Shown one piece after another: positions 7,702 through 17,306 of a stretch of DNA of 64,000 bases. Location: the NCBI RefSeq assembly GCF_017497975.1, contig NZ_JAGDEL010000015.1, forward strand, positions 62,001 through 126,000, given 5' to 3'. Source of the DNA: Metabacillus bambusae (GTDB lineage Bacteria > Bacillota > Bacilli > Bacillales > Bacillaceae). Position numbers and translations under genes: made by a program. Below the pieces are notes generated by a model. That model saw only the letters and a list, made by a program, of their open reading frames with translations. It was not told the DNA's origin and searched no databases. Within the stretch, counting starts at the first letter, position 1; the number at the start of each line of letters is the position of its first letter.

Positions 7702-9182
7702 TTAAACTAAAACGATACCATCCACTTCTCATGCTTTTTGATTTATCAAAATTAGTTAAAAGCTCCATTTTCTTTGCGGTTTTTTTATTCGTGATTAAAG
7801 CTGGCTATAAATCCAACTTCATCACATATGGCCGGATTATTTTTATTTTCGCTGTCGGGATTACCCTTATTTCAATAATTTTGAAATGGTTCACACATAA
7901 ATACGAACTTGACGATCAGTCCTTTCATCTTTATAAAGGAATTTTCAGAAAATCTGAGCGAACTATACCTTTTTCAAAAATTCAAAACGTCAAACGGCAT
8001 GCCTCTTTATTCCATCGGATTTTTAATGTTACATCTATAAGTTTTGAAACGGGTATGACTGGCGAGGTTGCTACTGTTAAATTTGAAGTCATTTCTCTTA
8101 TAGAAGCAGATCGTATGGAAGCGCATAGTACAAGTGCTGTTCGTGATGAATTGGCGACAATCCCTACAAATCCAAAACCAAACCGAACCATTCATTTTAA
8201 GCCGACGAGAAAGGAAATTTTAGAAGCATCCTTTACATCACTTAGCTTTTTATTTCTTATTCCTCTAATTGGTTCTTTTTATTTCAAAATGAACGAAATC
8301 TTTCATGTTGAAGAAGAAGCCGAAGGAATTCTCTCAAAGCTGTTGAGTTCTTGGTGGATGGTTACGATTCTCATCATTGTTGTTGTCTTTACTTCTGCCA
8401 TGTTTGGAATCGCGAGGACATTTTTTAAATATGGGAAATATGAAATCTCTTCAGATCAAGATCGTATCTACATTACAAAAGGTGTAATTGAAGAAACTGC
8501 ATTTTCAATTTCAAAAGAAAAAGTCCAAGCTATTGAAATAAAACAGTCCATCATGAAAAGGTTGCTCGGACTTGCTGAAGTGAAACTAACCAGTGCAGGG
8601 AGCTTGAGTTCTGGGGAAGAGTTATTAGAAATTAACTCACTTTACCCCTTTTTACCTATTAAACGTGCATATGGAATAATTTCAGAAATTTTACCAGCCT
8701 ATGAAGTAACAGAGAAGATGAACCGTCTCCCGAGGACATCCCTTTGGGTGCGAATGTTTAAGCCAAGCTGGCTTGGGCTCGTTGTATCTGGGGTACTTTT
8801 TTATTTCAAGCCTACTGTTTTAAGTGTGGAGCAAGCTTGGTGGATTCTATCTGTGGGCCTGTTTATCATAATCTATGTACTTAGATTGCTAGATTTCCTC
8901 AATACTTTATACATTTTGAATGAGAACTTCATACAAATCAAAAAAGGTAGTTGGACTACATCATTATTCATTTCAAAGCGAGATAAGGTGATTGAAGTGA
9001 AAGTATCACGGAATATCTTTCAAAAATTGCTCGGCCTTGCTACTATTGGAACTATCAATCGGGCCAAACCGATCCAGCATGCTGGTGTTGATGATGTGCC
9101 ACTAGTCCTTGCTGACTCATTTTACAAGTGGTATATGGGGCGCCGAAATGAAATTGAAATCGAGATTGATACTAAGTTATAA
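7698..9182 (+). CDS. YdbT-like protein with three bPH2 domains
   Basis: 494 residues starting at a GTG that overlaps the previous stop (GTGA). Three repeats of a membrane hairpin plus bPH2 domain are visible: YELDDQSFHLYKGIFRKSERTIPFSKIQNV (about 74-103), YITKGVIEETAFSISKEKVQAIEI (258-281) and IQIKKGSWTTSLFISKRDKVIEVKV (about 413-437). It is the partner of the preceding YdbS-like protein and a paralogue of YdbT at 59057. bPH2 proteins are membrane-associated; a lipid- or envelope-related protective role is reported for B. subtilis YdbS/YdbT. The position after a drug-exporter-like operon fits that. Confidence 0.82.
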   Translation: MIKLKRYHPLLMLFDLSKLVKSSIFFAVFLFVIKAGYKSNFITYGRIIFIFAVGITLISIILKWFTHKYELDDQSFHLYKGIFRKSERTIPFSKIQNVKRHASLFHRIFNVTSISFETGMTGEVATVKFEVISLIEADRMEAHSTSAVRDELATIPTNPKPNRTIHFKPTRKEILEASFTSLSFLFLIPLIGSFYFKMNEIFHVEEEAEGILSKLLSSWWMVTILIIVVVFTSAMFGIARTFFKYGKYEISSDQDRIYITKGVIEETAFSISKEKVQAIEIKQSIMKRLLGLAEVKLTSAGSLSSGEELLEINSLYPFLPIKRAYGIISEILPAYEVTEKMNRLPRTSLWVRMFKPSWLGLVVSGVLFYFKPTVLSVEQAWWILSVGLFIIIYVLRLLDFLNTLYILNENFIQIKKGSWTTSLFISKRDKVIEVKVSRNIFQKLLGLATIGTINRAKPIQHAGVDDVPLVLADSFYKWYMGRRNEIEIEIDTKL

Positions 9183-9242
9183 TTAATGGAATTGATAATA
9201 ATTAATGTAGATTTAAGGATATCGAATGGAGGAAATGGAATA

Positions 9243-9584
9243 ATGGTAGACTTGCCAAATTGTCCAAAATGTAATTCAGAATATACATACGAAGATGGAA
9301 GTCTTTTTGTTTGCCCTGAATGTAGCCATGAATGGTCTTTAGAATTAGAAACTGAAAGTAGTGAAGATAGTAAGATTATTAAAGATGCAAATGGGAATGT
9401 TTTAAATGATGGTGATTCTGTATCAGTAATCAAGGACCTTAAAGTAAAAGGAACTTCACTAGTTGTAAAAGTAGGTACAAAGGTTAAAAATATACGTTTG
9501 GTTGATGGAGATCATGATATTGATTGTAAAATTGACGGTTTTGGAGCTATGAAATTAAAATCTGAATTTGTTAAAAAGGTATAA
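9243..9584 (+). CDS. PhnA/YjdM family zinc-ribbon protein
   Basis: 113 residues from the ATG at 9243, which follows GGAGG; a longer frame from 9186 lacks a ribosome site. The N-terminus is a zinc ribbon, [21 protein letters not shown] (residues 6-26). The C-terminal domain has [23 protein letters not shown] and [25 protein letters not shown], the standard YjdM/PhnA layout. Despite the PhnA name, the family is not the phosphonoacetate hydrolase and its role is unclear. It is followed by a hairpin terminator. Confidence 0.88.
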   Translation: MVDLPNCPKCNSEYTYEDGSLFVCPECSHEWSLELETESSEDSKIIKDANGNVLNDGDSVSVIKDLKVKGTSLVVKVGTKVKNIRLVDGDHDIDCKIDGFGAMKLKSEFVKKV

Positions 9585-9648
9585 ATTTGGTTTTACATAA
9601 AGAAACGATCTAATAGGGATAAAGGGTTCTGTTGGAATGAAGAAAAGA

Positions 9649-9690
9649 CGTTCATTAAGTGGTTTATTTTCTTAATGAACGCCTTTTTTT
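9649..9690 (+). terminator. Terminator between phnA-like gene and iolT
   Basis: CGTTCATTAAG (9649-9659) pairs perfectly with CTTAATGAACG (9671-9681), followed by CC and seven T. It separates the plus-strand phnA-like gene from the convergent iolT gene. Confidence 0.8.
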
Positions 9691-9739
9691 ATATGGTTTT
9701 ATTTTATTTGTAAAAAGTAAAGCGCTTTATATTTTAGCC

Positions 9740-11161
9740 CTACTTAGCCATTTTATTTAAATGGTTCGTTGTAGATGAATGTTCTTCTTTCTTATAATTA
9801 CGGAAGTATTGTTCTAGTTGCTCAAGTGTTAATCCCCTAGTTTCTGGCAAGAATTTCTTTACGAATGTGATTGCTGCAAGTCCAAGAACAACAAATATAA
9901 AGAAGGTTGTGGATAAACCGACCTTATCTAGTAATACAGGGAACATCAAACCGATGAAAAAGTTCACGATCCAGAGGCAAAAAACAGTTAATCCCATACC
10001 AAGACCTCTTAAACGCAAAGGGAAAATTTCAGAAAGCATTAACCATGTTACTGGTGAAATTGCACCCTGTTGGAAAGCAAGGAATGTGACTGTCAATGCT
10101 AAAACTATATATGGAAGAGCGGCAGATCCTTCAAGTGTAAGTGAAAATATTCCAATGAGTAGGAGTGCTGTCGTAGTTCCAATCAAGCCAGTTAGTAGCA
10201 TTGGTCGACGGCCAACTTTACCAAGCAGCCAAATCCCAACGAAAGTTGCTAACACTGAAATTACACCATTGGCAATATTACCTATAAGTGCAGCCTCTGT
10301 TTGAAAGCCAGCATCTTTAAGAATTTCAGTACCATAGTACATGATCGAGTTTACACCAGTAATTTGTTGCACAATTGCAATTCCAATTCCGATAAATAAG
10401 ATTCTGCGTACCCATGGTACAGCCATATCCTTTAATGTTACTTTTTTAATTTCTGATTCCTCGACGAAAGAAGACTTTATCTCAGATAATTCAGATTTAG
10501 CTCGACTTTCCTCACGTACTTGTCTAAGAACTTGCAAGGCATCATTATTTTTTCTTTTTGATACAAGCCAACGTGGACTTTCAGGCATTTTAATCATGCC
10601 AAAGAATAGGAAAATAGCTGGAAGTGCTGCTATAGCTAACATGTAACGCCAAACATGATCATTGTCACCCATTGTGTTGCCAAGGATAGCATTAAAGATG
10701 AAAGCTAATAGTTGCCCGGAAACAATCATTAATTCATTTTGAGTAACCATTCGCCCTCTGCTCTCTGCAGGTGACATTTCCGCTAAATAGGTAGGAACCG
10801 TTACTGAAGCGCCGCCTACAGCAACCCCCAATAAGAAACGAAAGATAACCATAACAGTAACATTAGGAGCAAGTGTACAGCCAAGTGTGGCAATAAAGAA
10901 TAACACTGCTAGATAAAGAATGTTTTTGCGACGGCCATTATAATCTGAAAGTCGACCACCGAACACTGCGCCGAGTGCGGCACCAAAAAGAAGTGAACTT
11001 GCAACAAGACCTTCTGTGAAGGAATTCAGATTTAGAGCTTCGGACATATAAGGCAACGCACCGTTGATAACACCAGTATCGTAACCGAAGAGAAGCCCGC
11101 CGAATGTCGAGACTAAGATAACTTTGAGTAAAAACGAGTTTTGATTTCCCTGTTTATTCAA
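9740..11161 (-). CDS. iolT: Myo-inositol transporter IolT (sugar porter MFS)
   Basis: 473 residues from the TTG at 11161, which lies seven bases after GGGAGG; the longer frame to 11185 would place the ribosome site inside the gene. Twelve membrane segments. Sugar-porter signatures FGGRLSDYNGRRK, PESPRWLVSKR and, near the C-terminus, PETRG. The start region GGLLFGYDTGVINGALPYMS and the body match B. subtilis IolT very closely, so inositol is the likely substrate (proton symport). The promoter (11231-11259) has a cre box between -35 and -10 and is nearly identical to the second iol operon promoter, which supports co-regulation with the catabolic genes downstream. Confidence 0.92.
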   Translation of the reverse strand: MNKQGNQNSFLLKVILVSTFGGLLFGYDTGVINGALPYMSEALNLNSFTEGLVASSLLFGAALGAVFGGRLSDYNGRRKNILYLAVLFFIATLGCTLAPNVTVMVIFRFLLGVAVGGASVTVPTYLAEMSPAESRGRMVTQNELMIVSGQLLAFIFNAILGNTMGDNDHVWRYMLAIAALPAIFLFFGMIKMPESPRWLVSKRKNNDALQVLRQVREESRAKSELSEIKSSFVEESEIKKVTLKDMAVPWVRRILFIGIGIAIVQQITGVNSIMYYGTEILKDAGFQTEAALIGNIANGVISVLATFVGIWLLGKVGRRPMLLTGLIGTTTALLLIGIFSLTLEGSAALPYIVLALTVTFLAFQQGAISPVTWLMLSEIFPLRLRGLGMGLTVFCLWIVNFFIGLMFPVLLDKVGLSTTFFIFVVLGLAAITFVKKFLPETRGLTLEQLEQYFRNYKKEEHSSTTNHLNKMAK

Positions 11162-11230
11162 AATAATTCCTCCCTTTTGAAACATATTGGTTATATGTTG
11201 ATTATTTTTTGGTTATTTGTGGTTGGTTTG

Positions 11231-11259
11231 ATCATAATATTAAAAGCGCTTTCAGTCAA
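11231..11259 (-). promoter_or_regulatory. iolT promoter with embedded cre site
   Basis: On the minus strand: -35 TTGACT (11259-11254), a 17-bp spacer, and -10 TATGAT (11236-11231). The cre-like TGAAAGCGCTTTTA occupies 11254-11241, that is the spacer, where bound CcpA would block polymerase. The string TTGACTGAAA-CGCTT-TAATATTAT is shared with the iol operon promoter at 13354. Confidence 0.8.
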
Positions 11260-11448
11260 TAGAAATTTTAGAATATTACCAAAAATTTAAGATAATAATA
11301 GATAAATTACCATGAAACTTAGGGGGATGATCAGTATTATCACTATTCTAAACTATTAATAGACAAATAATTGACTGACAATCTATTCTGTAAATGATAG
11401 AAGAATTAATCATTATATGAAAAATAAATGGTGAAGTTTTGGGTAACT

Positions 11449-11477
11449 CTTGATAGAATATAAAAAAACACTTATAG
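11449..11477 (+). promoter_or_regulatory. Likely iolR promoter
   Basis: -35 TTGATA (11449-11454), 17-bp spacer, -10 TATAGT (11472-11477), 65 bases upstream of the iolR start. No cre or ATCGAT palindrome is seen here. Confidence 0.6.
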
Positions 11478-11542
11478 TAATAGTAGAAGTACGCTTCTAG
11501 TCGCATGAAAAGAGAAAATAAATGCAGTCAAGAGGGGTAATT

Positions 11543-12307
11543 ATGATAAAAACAGAACGGATTGAACAAATACAGGATTATGTTCTTGTTAATGATACTG
11601 TATCTTTAGATGAACTTGTAAAAGTGTTTGATGTATCTAAAAACACGATTCGACGTGATATTCAGCAGTTGGTTGAACGAGGGAAAATAGTAAAAGTCTA
11701 CGGTGGGGTAGCCGCAAATCATGCAACACTTAAATCGTTTAACGAAAGGCAGACACGCAATCAGCAACAAAAAAGGTCAATTGCTAGGGCAGCTGCAAAC
11801 TTTGTTGAGGATGGGGATATTATTTATATTGATTCAGGAACGACAACATTAGAAATGGTGGAGAACCTACAGTCAAAGAATGTGACGATCATTACGAATA
11901 ATCTCGACTTTATTTTTAAAGCGTTTCCTTATGATAATTTAAATGTCATTTCAACAGGTGGAGTATTTGACCGTAAAACAAAGTCATTTGTTAGTTTGAA
12001 AAATATGGATTTATTAAAATCCTATAATATTAATAAGGCTTTCATGGCTTCAACTGGTATCACCATATCAAATGGCGTGACTCATTCCTCTCCTCTTGAA
12101 AGTGAGATAAAGCAAACTGTCGTTAAAAAGAGTTCAAAAGTCTTTCTACTAGTCGATCATTTTAAATTTGATAAATATGCCTTGATGACCTATTGTGATA
12201 TGGATGAAGTTGATTATATTATAACGGATAAACCACCAAGTGAAAATTACCAAGAATACACAAAGAGGCATGATATTCAGCTTGTAATTTCAGATAATTT
12301 GAATTGA
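11543..12307 (+). CDS. iolR: DeoR-family repressor IolR
   Basis: 254 residues from the ATG at 11543 (GAGGGG six bases upstream). The N-terminal helix-turn-helix is VSLDELVKVFDVSKNTIRRD (about 21-40), typical of DeoR regulators, followed by the DeoRC sensor domain with DSGTTT (about 106-111) and ITNNL. IolR of B. subtilis represses the iol genes and is released by 2-deoxy-5-keto-D-gluconate 6-phosphate, the product of IolC. Its position between iolT and the iol operon supports the assignment. Here it coexists with two LacI-type regulators in the same cluster. Its operators were not identified by eye. Confidence 0.88.
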   Translation: MIKTERIEQIQDYVLVNDTVSLDELVKVFDVSKNTIRRDIQQLVERGKIVKVYGGVAANHATLKSFNERQTRNQQQKRSIARAAANFVEDGDIIYIDSGTTTLEMVENLQSKNVTIITNNLDFIFKAFPYDNLNVISTGGVFDRKTKSFVSLKNMDLLKSYNINKAFMASTGITISNGVTHSSPLESEIKQTVVKKSSKVFLLVDHFKFDKYALMTYCDMDEVDYIITDKPPSENYQEYTKRHDIQLVISDNLN

Positions 12308-12378
12308 CATACAGTAGGGGAAAAAAAGATTTTGAAAAATTCAATGAATATTACAAATTTTGAAGGAGGAACATAAAC

Positions 12379-12768
12379 ATGCCATTATTACGTTTTGATT
12401 TAATAGAGGGTCGCGATGAAAAAACATTAAAAAAATTATTGGATGTTGCTCATAATGCGATGGTGGAAGCATTTAAAGTACCTGAAAGAGACCGTTATCA
12501 AATTGTTCATCAGCATCCTGCAAATGAACTTATAATTGAAGATACAGGTTTGGGCTTTAATCGAAGCAAAAATTTAGTCATTATAAGTATCGTTAGCAAA
12601 ACTCGGACTACTAGCCAAAAGGAGCTGTTATATGCTTTACTTTCAAGCCAACTTGAATCTGAGTGTGGCATTTCTCCCCAAGACGTAATGGTCTCCATAA
12701 CAGAAAATGGGGATGCCGACTGGAGTTTTGGACTAGGAGAAGCACAGTTTTTAACCGGGAAATTATAA
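12379..12768 (+). CDS. Tautomerase family protein
   Basis: 129 residues beginning [18 protein letters not shown]. Pro2, exposed after Met removal, is the catalytic base in the 4-oxalocrotonate tautomerase superfamily. The length and the pattern [25 protein letters not shown] fit the fused YusQ/YrdN-like branch. GGAGGA precedes the start. It sits between iolR and the iol operon, 71 bases after iolR, probably in the iolR transcript. A role in inositol breakdown is not established; a keto-enol step on an inosose intermediate is conceivable but speculative. Confidence 0.8.
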   Translation: MPLLRFDLIEGRDEKTLKKLLDVAHNAMVEAFKVPERDRYQIVHQHPANELIIEDTGLGFNRSKNLVIISIVSKTRTTSQKELLYALLSSQLESECGISPQDVMVSITENGDADWSFGLGEAQFLTGKL

Positions 12769-13070
12769 CTCATTTTGTGAGGGCTAAGTGCGAAACTTAT
12801 TCAATTGAAAGAGTAAGCACCCTTTTAAACATAAAAATAAGTACTATCAGAAAAGCTTATTAATATACTTAGGCGAAAAGTCTCCTTCTATTATCTTTTG
12901 ACTTAGTGGGAGATAGATTGCTTTTTATTTTCGGATCAAATCTATGACTGTCAATCACGTTCAGTCATGCATTCTTATAAATATGCTTTAAAGGTTGATT
13001 ATAATGTTGAATCAATTTATCTCATGAAGATCTAATCTGATTATGTCGAATATAAAATTCAATTAAACTG

Positions 13071-13099
13071 TTGAAAGCGCTTTAGGTTGATGTTATTAT
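13071..13099 (+). promoter_or_regulatory. Upstream iol operon promoter P1 with cre
   Basis: -35 TTGAAA (13071-13076), 17-bp spacer, -10 TATTAT (13094-13099). The cre-like TGAAAGCGCTTTAG (13072-13085) overlaps the -35 and spacer. The interval 12769-13070 shows no gene. Confidence 0.6.
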
Positions 13100-13192
13100 A
13101 AAATTATTAAAAAGCAAATAATTAAAAGGTTAAATAAGTCTTTTCAAGAACTCCAATACCTATAGGTTGTTTATAGGGACAAAAATAGTTTT

Positions 13193-13216
13193 TTCACTGA
13201 AATCGATTGCAGTGAA
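13193..13216. promoter_or_regulatory. 24-bp near-perfect palindrome (LacI-type operator)
   Basis: The 24-bp sequence centred on ATCGAT is a palindrome with a single mismatched pair; its core is TGAAATCGATTGCA flanked by TTCAC and GTGAA. It lies about 94 bases downstream of the P1 -10. The form matches LacI/GalR operators, so either of the two LacI-type regulators at 21.3 and 22.6 kb, or CcpA, could bind it. Confidence 0.65.
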
Positions 13217-13353
13217 GAGCTACTAAAGGATATTTAAACAATTAAAATAGTCCAATTTAGCGATAATGGTTAGTAAATTCATACAAATAAAGCATAAAGA
13301 AGATGACTAATCTTTTTCAAAGAGAAAAATTTTTCAAAAAAGGATAAAAATCA

Positions 13354-13382
13354 TTGACTGAAAACGCTTATAATATTATCCT
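13354..13382 (+). promoter_or_regulatory. Main iol operon promoter P2 with cre
   Basis: -35 TTGACT (13354-13359), 17-bp spacer, -10 TATCCT (13377-13382). The cre-like TGAAAACGCTTATA (13359-13372) fills the spacer. The layout and most bases repeat those of the iolT promoter. Confidence 0.75.
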
Positions 13383-13442
13383 GAAGAGGAAATTAACAAA
13401 CTAGTAAAAATTAGTAAACATCTATTCTTAAAAAAATATCAA

Positions 13443-13456
13443 TGTAATCGATTTCA
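13443..13456. promoter_or_regulatory. ATCGAT-centred operator in the iol leader
   Basis: TGTAATCGATTTCA lies 61 bases downstream of the P2 -10 and 75 bases before iolB. Its reverse complement, with flanks, repeats the operator at 23995-24008 before iolA over 18 bases. The position suggests a roadblock or loop-forming repressor site. Confidence 0.65.
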
Positions 13457-13531
13457 GTGAATAACAATTTATTAAAAAGCAGCATTAGAGAATTTTCTTA
13501 CTACAAAAATCCAATTAAGGGGGAGATAGCA

Positions 13532-14347
13532 ATGAGTAAATTGCTTCGCAAACCAAATAATCAGGAAATTGCACAAGGTGTAACACTAATACATGATGTG
13601 ACATCAGAAAATTCATCACTGGAATATGTAGGCTTTAAAATAATTGATTTAGCTCCTGGTGCTACATATACAGAGGAATTAGGGAAGCAAGAATGTTGTA
13701 TTGTAGCAGTAACAGGGAGAGTAAATGTCTCAGATAGAGAAGTAACTTATGAAAATATAGGGACCCGCGAAACTGTATTTGAAAAGCAACCAACAGATAG
13801 TGTATATGTATCAAATGATCGCGTTTTTGAGGTAGAGGCAGTTAGTGGGGCGCGTGTTGCTTTATGCTACTCACCTTCAGAAAAACAATTACCAACAAGA
13901 CTGATTAGTGCTTCGGAAAATGGTGTCGAACAACGAGGAACAGGTAACAACAAGCGAATGGTGCATAATATCCTACCAGATTCAGATCCATCAGCAAATA
14001 GTTTACTAGTTGTTGAGGTTTTTACTGAAAGTGGAAATTGGTCTAGCTATCCTCCACATAAGCATGATCAAGATAATTTACCGGAGGAATCATTTTTAGA
14101 AGAAACATATTATCACGAAATGAACCCATCGCAAGGATTTGTATTCCAACGTGTTTATACAGATGATCGTTCCTTGGATGAAACGATGACTGTAGAAAAC
14201 GGTAACGTGGTCATCGTACCTGTAGGTTACCATCCTGTAGGTGTACCTGAAGGCTATACGTCCTATTATTTAAACGTTATGGCAGGACCAAAGCGTATTT
14301 GGAAGTTTCATAACGATCCTGATCATGAATGGATTTTAAAACGCTAA
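13532..14347 (+). CDS. iolB: 5-deoxy-glucuronate isomerase IolB
   Basis: 271 residues from the ATG at 13532, preceded by GGGGGAG; an upstream in-frame GTG at 13457 falls inside the operator and lacks a ribosome site. It is a bicupin of the KduI/IolB family. Metal-binding residues are visible in YPPHKHDQDNLPEESFLEETYYHE (about 173-196). It converts 5-deoxy-D-glucuronate, released by IolD, to 2-deoxy-5-keto-D-gluconate. It is the first gene of the operon, whereas in B. subtilis iolA comes first; here iolA lies 10 kb downstream under its own promoter. Confidence 0.93.
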   Translation: MSKLLRKPNNQEIAQGVTLIHDVTSENSSLEYVGFKIIDLAPGATYTEELGKQECCIVAVTGRVNVSDREVTYENIGTRETVFEKQPTDSVYVSNDRVFEVEAVSGARVALCYSPSEKQLPTRLISASENGVEQRGTGNNKRMVHNILPDSDPSANSLLVVEVFTESGNWSSYPPHKHDQDNLPEESFLEETYYHEMNPSQGFVFQRVYTDDRSLDETMTVENGNVVIVPVGYHPVGVPEGYTSYYLNVMAGPKRIWKFHNDPDHEWILKR

Positions 14348-14368
14348 AAAAGGGAGTTGTTTATTAAG

Positions 14369-15364
14369 ATGAAAATTAATTTTAATGCTGAAAAAGAATT
14401 CGATATTATTGCAATTGGTCGAGCTTGTATAGATTTAAATGCTGTTGAGTATAACCGTCCTATGGAAGAAACGATGACATTTTCAAAGTATGTGGGTGGT
14501 TCCCCAGCAAACATTGCAATTGGAAGTTCTAAACTAGGCTTAAAAGCTGGGTTTATCGGTAAAATTTCCGATGATCAACATGGGCGTTTTATCGAGAAAT
14601 ATATGAGTGGTGTTGGTATTGATACTTCTAATTTTGTGGTAGATAAAGAAGGGCATAAAACAGGTTTAGCATTCACAGAGATTAAAAGTCCAGAAGAATG
14701 TAGCATTTTAATGTATCGACAAGATGTTGCAGATCTTTATTTAGCTCCATCTGAAGTGAATGAAGAGTACATTAAAAAATCGAAGGTCTTGCTTGTCTCT
14801 GGTACGGCTTTGTCAAAAAGTCCTTCACGTGAAGCGATATTAAAAGCAGTAAGTTTAGCGAAAAAGAATGATGTAAAAGTTATTTTTGAATTAGATTACC
14901 GTCCGTACTCTTGGGAATCCCTTGAAGAAACAGCTGTTTATTATTCATTAGTAGCAGAGCAAGCAGATGTTGTCATTGGTACGCGTGATGAATACGATGC
15001 AATGGAAAATAGAGAAACAGAAGGTCAAAATGAGAATACAGTCAACTATTTGTTCAAACATTCTCCAGAGTTAATCGTCATTAAACATGGTGTAGAAGGT
15101 TCTTATGCCTACACTAAATCAGGTGAAGTATTTAGAGGGCTAGCATACAAAACAAACGTATTGAAAACGTTTGGTGCTGGGGATTCATACGCATCAGCAT
15201 TCCTATGTGCATTAATCACAGGTAAAGATATTGAAACAGCCTTAAAATACGGCAGTGCATCAGCATCAATCGTAGTGAGCAAACATAGCTCATCAGAAGC
15301 TATGCCAACAGTAGAAGAAATTGAAGAATTAATTGCTAAAAACGAAACAATTTCAATAGCATAG
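14369..15364 (+). CDS. iolC: 5-dehydro-2-deoxygluconokinase IolC
   Basis: 331 residues from the ATG at 14369; a TTG at 14357 directly abuts the ribosome site and is too close. PfkB-type kinase: substrate-binding GGSPANIAIG (about 41-50), HKTGLAFTEI, and the ATP/anion-hole motif TFGAGDSYASAF with the catalytic Asp near residue 270. It phosphorylates 2-deoxy-5-keto-D-gluconate to the 6-phosphate, which in B. subtilis is also the inducer that releases IolR. It lies 21 bases after iolB. Confidence 0.93.
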   Translation: MKINFNAEKEFDIIAIGRACIDLNAVEYNRPMEETMTFSKYVGGSPANIAIGSSKLGLKAGFIGKISDDQHGRFIEKYMSGVGIDTSNFVVDKEGHKTGLAFTEIKSPEECSILMYRQDVADLYLAPSEVNEEYIKKSKVLLVSGTALSKSPSREAILKAVSLAKKNDVKVIFELDYRPYSWESLEETAVYYSLVAEQADVVIGTRDEYDAMENRETEGQNENTVNYLFKHSPELIVIKHGVEGSYAYTKSGEVFRGLAYKTNVLKTFGAGDSYASAFLCALITGKDIETALKYGSASASIVVSKHSSSEAMPTVEEIEELIAKNETISIA

Positions 15365-15376
15365 AGGTGAACGAAA

Positions 15377-17290
15377 ATGGAAACGGTTAGATTAACAACA
15401 GCGCAAGCTTTAATCAAGTTTTTGAATCAACAATATGTTCAAATTGATGGCGAGGAATTTCCTTTTGTAGAAGGTATATTTAATATCTTCGGCCATGGAA
15501 ATGTATTAGGCTTTGGCCAGGCACTTGAACAAGATCCAGGGCATTTAAAGATTATTCAAGGGAAAAATGAACAAGGAATGGCACATGCAGCGATCGCTTA
15601 TAGTAAACAAATGTTACGTAAAAAAATATATGCAATTACAACTTCAAGTGGTCCGGGCTCAGCCAACTTGGTAACTGCAGCAGGTACAGCACTTGCTAAT
15701 AATATTCCTGTATTATTGTTGCCGGCAGATACGTATGCTACACGCCAACCTGATCCAGTCCTGCAACAAGTCGAACAAGAACACAGCACAGCAATAACAA
15801 CAAATGATGCACTTAAACCGCTGTCAAGATATTGGGATCGTATTACTCGTCCTGAACAATTAATGTCAAGCTTAATTCGCGCATTCGAAGTAATGACAGA
15901 TCCAGCAAAAGCAGGTCCTGCAACGGTTTGTATTTCACAGGATGTTGAAGGTGAAGCGTTTGATTATGATGTGAAATTCTTTGAAAAACGTGTTCATTAC
16001 ATCGATCGTAAGTTACCGACTGAACGTGAATTAAATGGTGCAACAGAGCTAATCAAGGCAAGTAAAAAGCCATTAATTGTTGTTGGTGGTGGCGTGAAAT
16101 ATTCTGAGGCACGTGAGTCTCTAATGGAATTTTCAAAAAGGTATAATATTCCATTGGTAGAAACGCAAGCAGGTAAATCAGCTGTAGAATCCTCATTTGT
16201 AAATAATCTAGGAGGACTAGGTATTACAGGCACTCAAGCTGCAAATAAAGCAGCAATACAGGCAGATCTAATTATTGGTATTGGTACAAGATTTACAGAT
16301 TTCGCAACGTCCTCTAAAACACTATTTAACTTTGAAACAACAAAGTTTTTAAATATCAATGTAAGTCGTATGCAAGCGTATAAATTAGATGCATTCCCAG
16401 TTGTGGCTGATGCTAGAACAACCTTAGAAGCGTTAATTCCGATGTTGGAAGGATATACGAGCGAATTTGGAGATTTGATCACTGAATTAAAAGAAGAATG
16501 GTTAATCGAACGTGATCGCTTAAGTAAAGTGACATTTAATAGAGAGAATTTTGATCCTGAAATTAAAAATCATTTCTCACAAGAAAAATTAAATGAATAT
16601 GCAGATGCTTTAAATACTGAGCTAGCACAAACGACAGCATTATTAGCCATTAATGACACGATTGATCCTGATAGTATCATTATTTGTGCGGCTGGATCTC
16701 TTCCTGGAGATTTACAACGTTTATGGCATTCAGAGGTTCCGAATACGTACCATCTAGAGTACGGTTATTCATGCATGGGGTATGAAGTATCAGGTACATT
16801 AGGGTTGAAATTAGCTGATCCGACAAAAGAAGTGTACACAATAGTAGGTGACGGAAGTTTCCTCATGCTTCACTCTGAATTTATTACAGCTATTCAGTAC
16901 AATAAAAAAATTAATGTGCTTCTTTTCGATAACTCTGGATATGGCTGTATTAATAATTTACAAATGGATTCTGGTAATGGTAGCTTCAATTGCGAATTCA
17001 GAACAGATGACAATCAAATTATGAATATCGATTATGCGAAAGTTGCGGAAGGATATGGGGCTAAAGCATATCGTGCAAATACTGTAGAAGAATTAAAAGC
17101 TGCTTTAGAGGATGCGAAGAACCAAGATCGATCTACTTTAATCGAAATGAAAGTGCTCCCAAAGACAATGACAGATGGCTATGATGGTAGTTGGTGGAAT
17201 TTAGGATTCCCAGAAGTGTCTAATCAAGAAGGAGTTCAAAAGACATATGAACTCAAACAACAAAAATTGAAAAATGCAAAGCAATATTAA
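15377..17290 (+). CDS. iolD: 3D-(3,5/4)-trihydroxycyclohexane-1,2-dione hydrolase IolD
   Basis: 637 residues, the normal IolD size. It is a thiamine-diphosphate enzyme with the usual three domains: N-terminal Pyr domain with KNEQGMAHAAIAYSKQ (about 56-71, including the conserved Glu), a central FAD/NAD-like fold, and the C-terminal PP domain with VGDGSFLMLHSE and DNSGYGCINNL (about 495-533) binding Mg-ThDP. It opens the ring of the diketone made by IolE to give 5-deoxy-D-glucuronate. GAGGTGA precedes the ATG; 12 bases separate it from iolC. Confidence 0.94.
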   Translation: METVRLTTAQALIKFLNQQYVQIDGEEFPFVEGIFNIFGHGNVLGFGQALEQDPGHLKIIQGKNEQGMAHAAIAYSKQMLRKKIYAITTSSGPGSANLVTAAGTALANNIPVLLLPADTYATRQPDPVLQQVEQEHSTAITTNDALKPLSRYWDRITRPEQLMSSLIRAFEVMTDPAKAGPATVCISQDVEGEAFDYDVKFFEKRVHYIDRKLPTERELNGATELIKASKKPLIVVGGGVKYSEARESLMEFSKRYNIPLVETQAGKSAVESSFVNNLGGLGITGTQAANKAAIQADLIIGIGTRFTDFATSSKTLFNFETTKFLNINVSRMQAYKLDAFPVVADARTTLEALIPMLEGYTSEFGDLITELKEEWLIERDRLSKVTFNRENFDPEIKNHFSQEKLNEYADALNTELAQTTALLAINDTIDPDSIIICAAGSLPGDLQRLWHSEVPNTYHLEYGYSCMGYEVSGTLGLKLADPTKEVYTIVGDGSFLMLHSEFITAIQYNKKINVLLFDNSGYGCINNLQMDSGNGSFNCEFRTDDNQIMNIDYAKVAEGYGAKAYRANTVEELKAALEDAKNQDRSTLIEMKVLPKTMTDGYDGSWWNLGFPEVSNQEGVQKTYELKQQKLKNAKQY

Positions 17291-17306
17291 TAGAGGGTGA
17301 ATGATC

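Noticed and set aside
13457-13531. Upstream GTG start for iolB
   Set aside because: It falls inside the ATCGAT operator and lacks a ribosome site; the ATG at 13532 has GGGGGAG.
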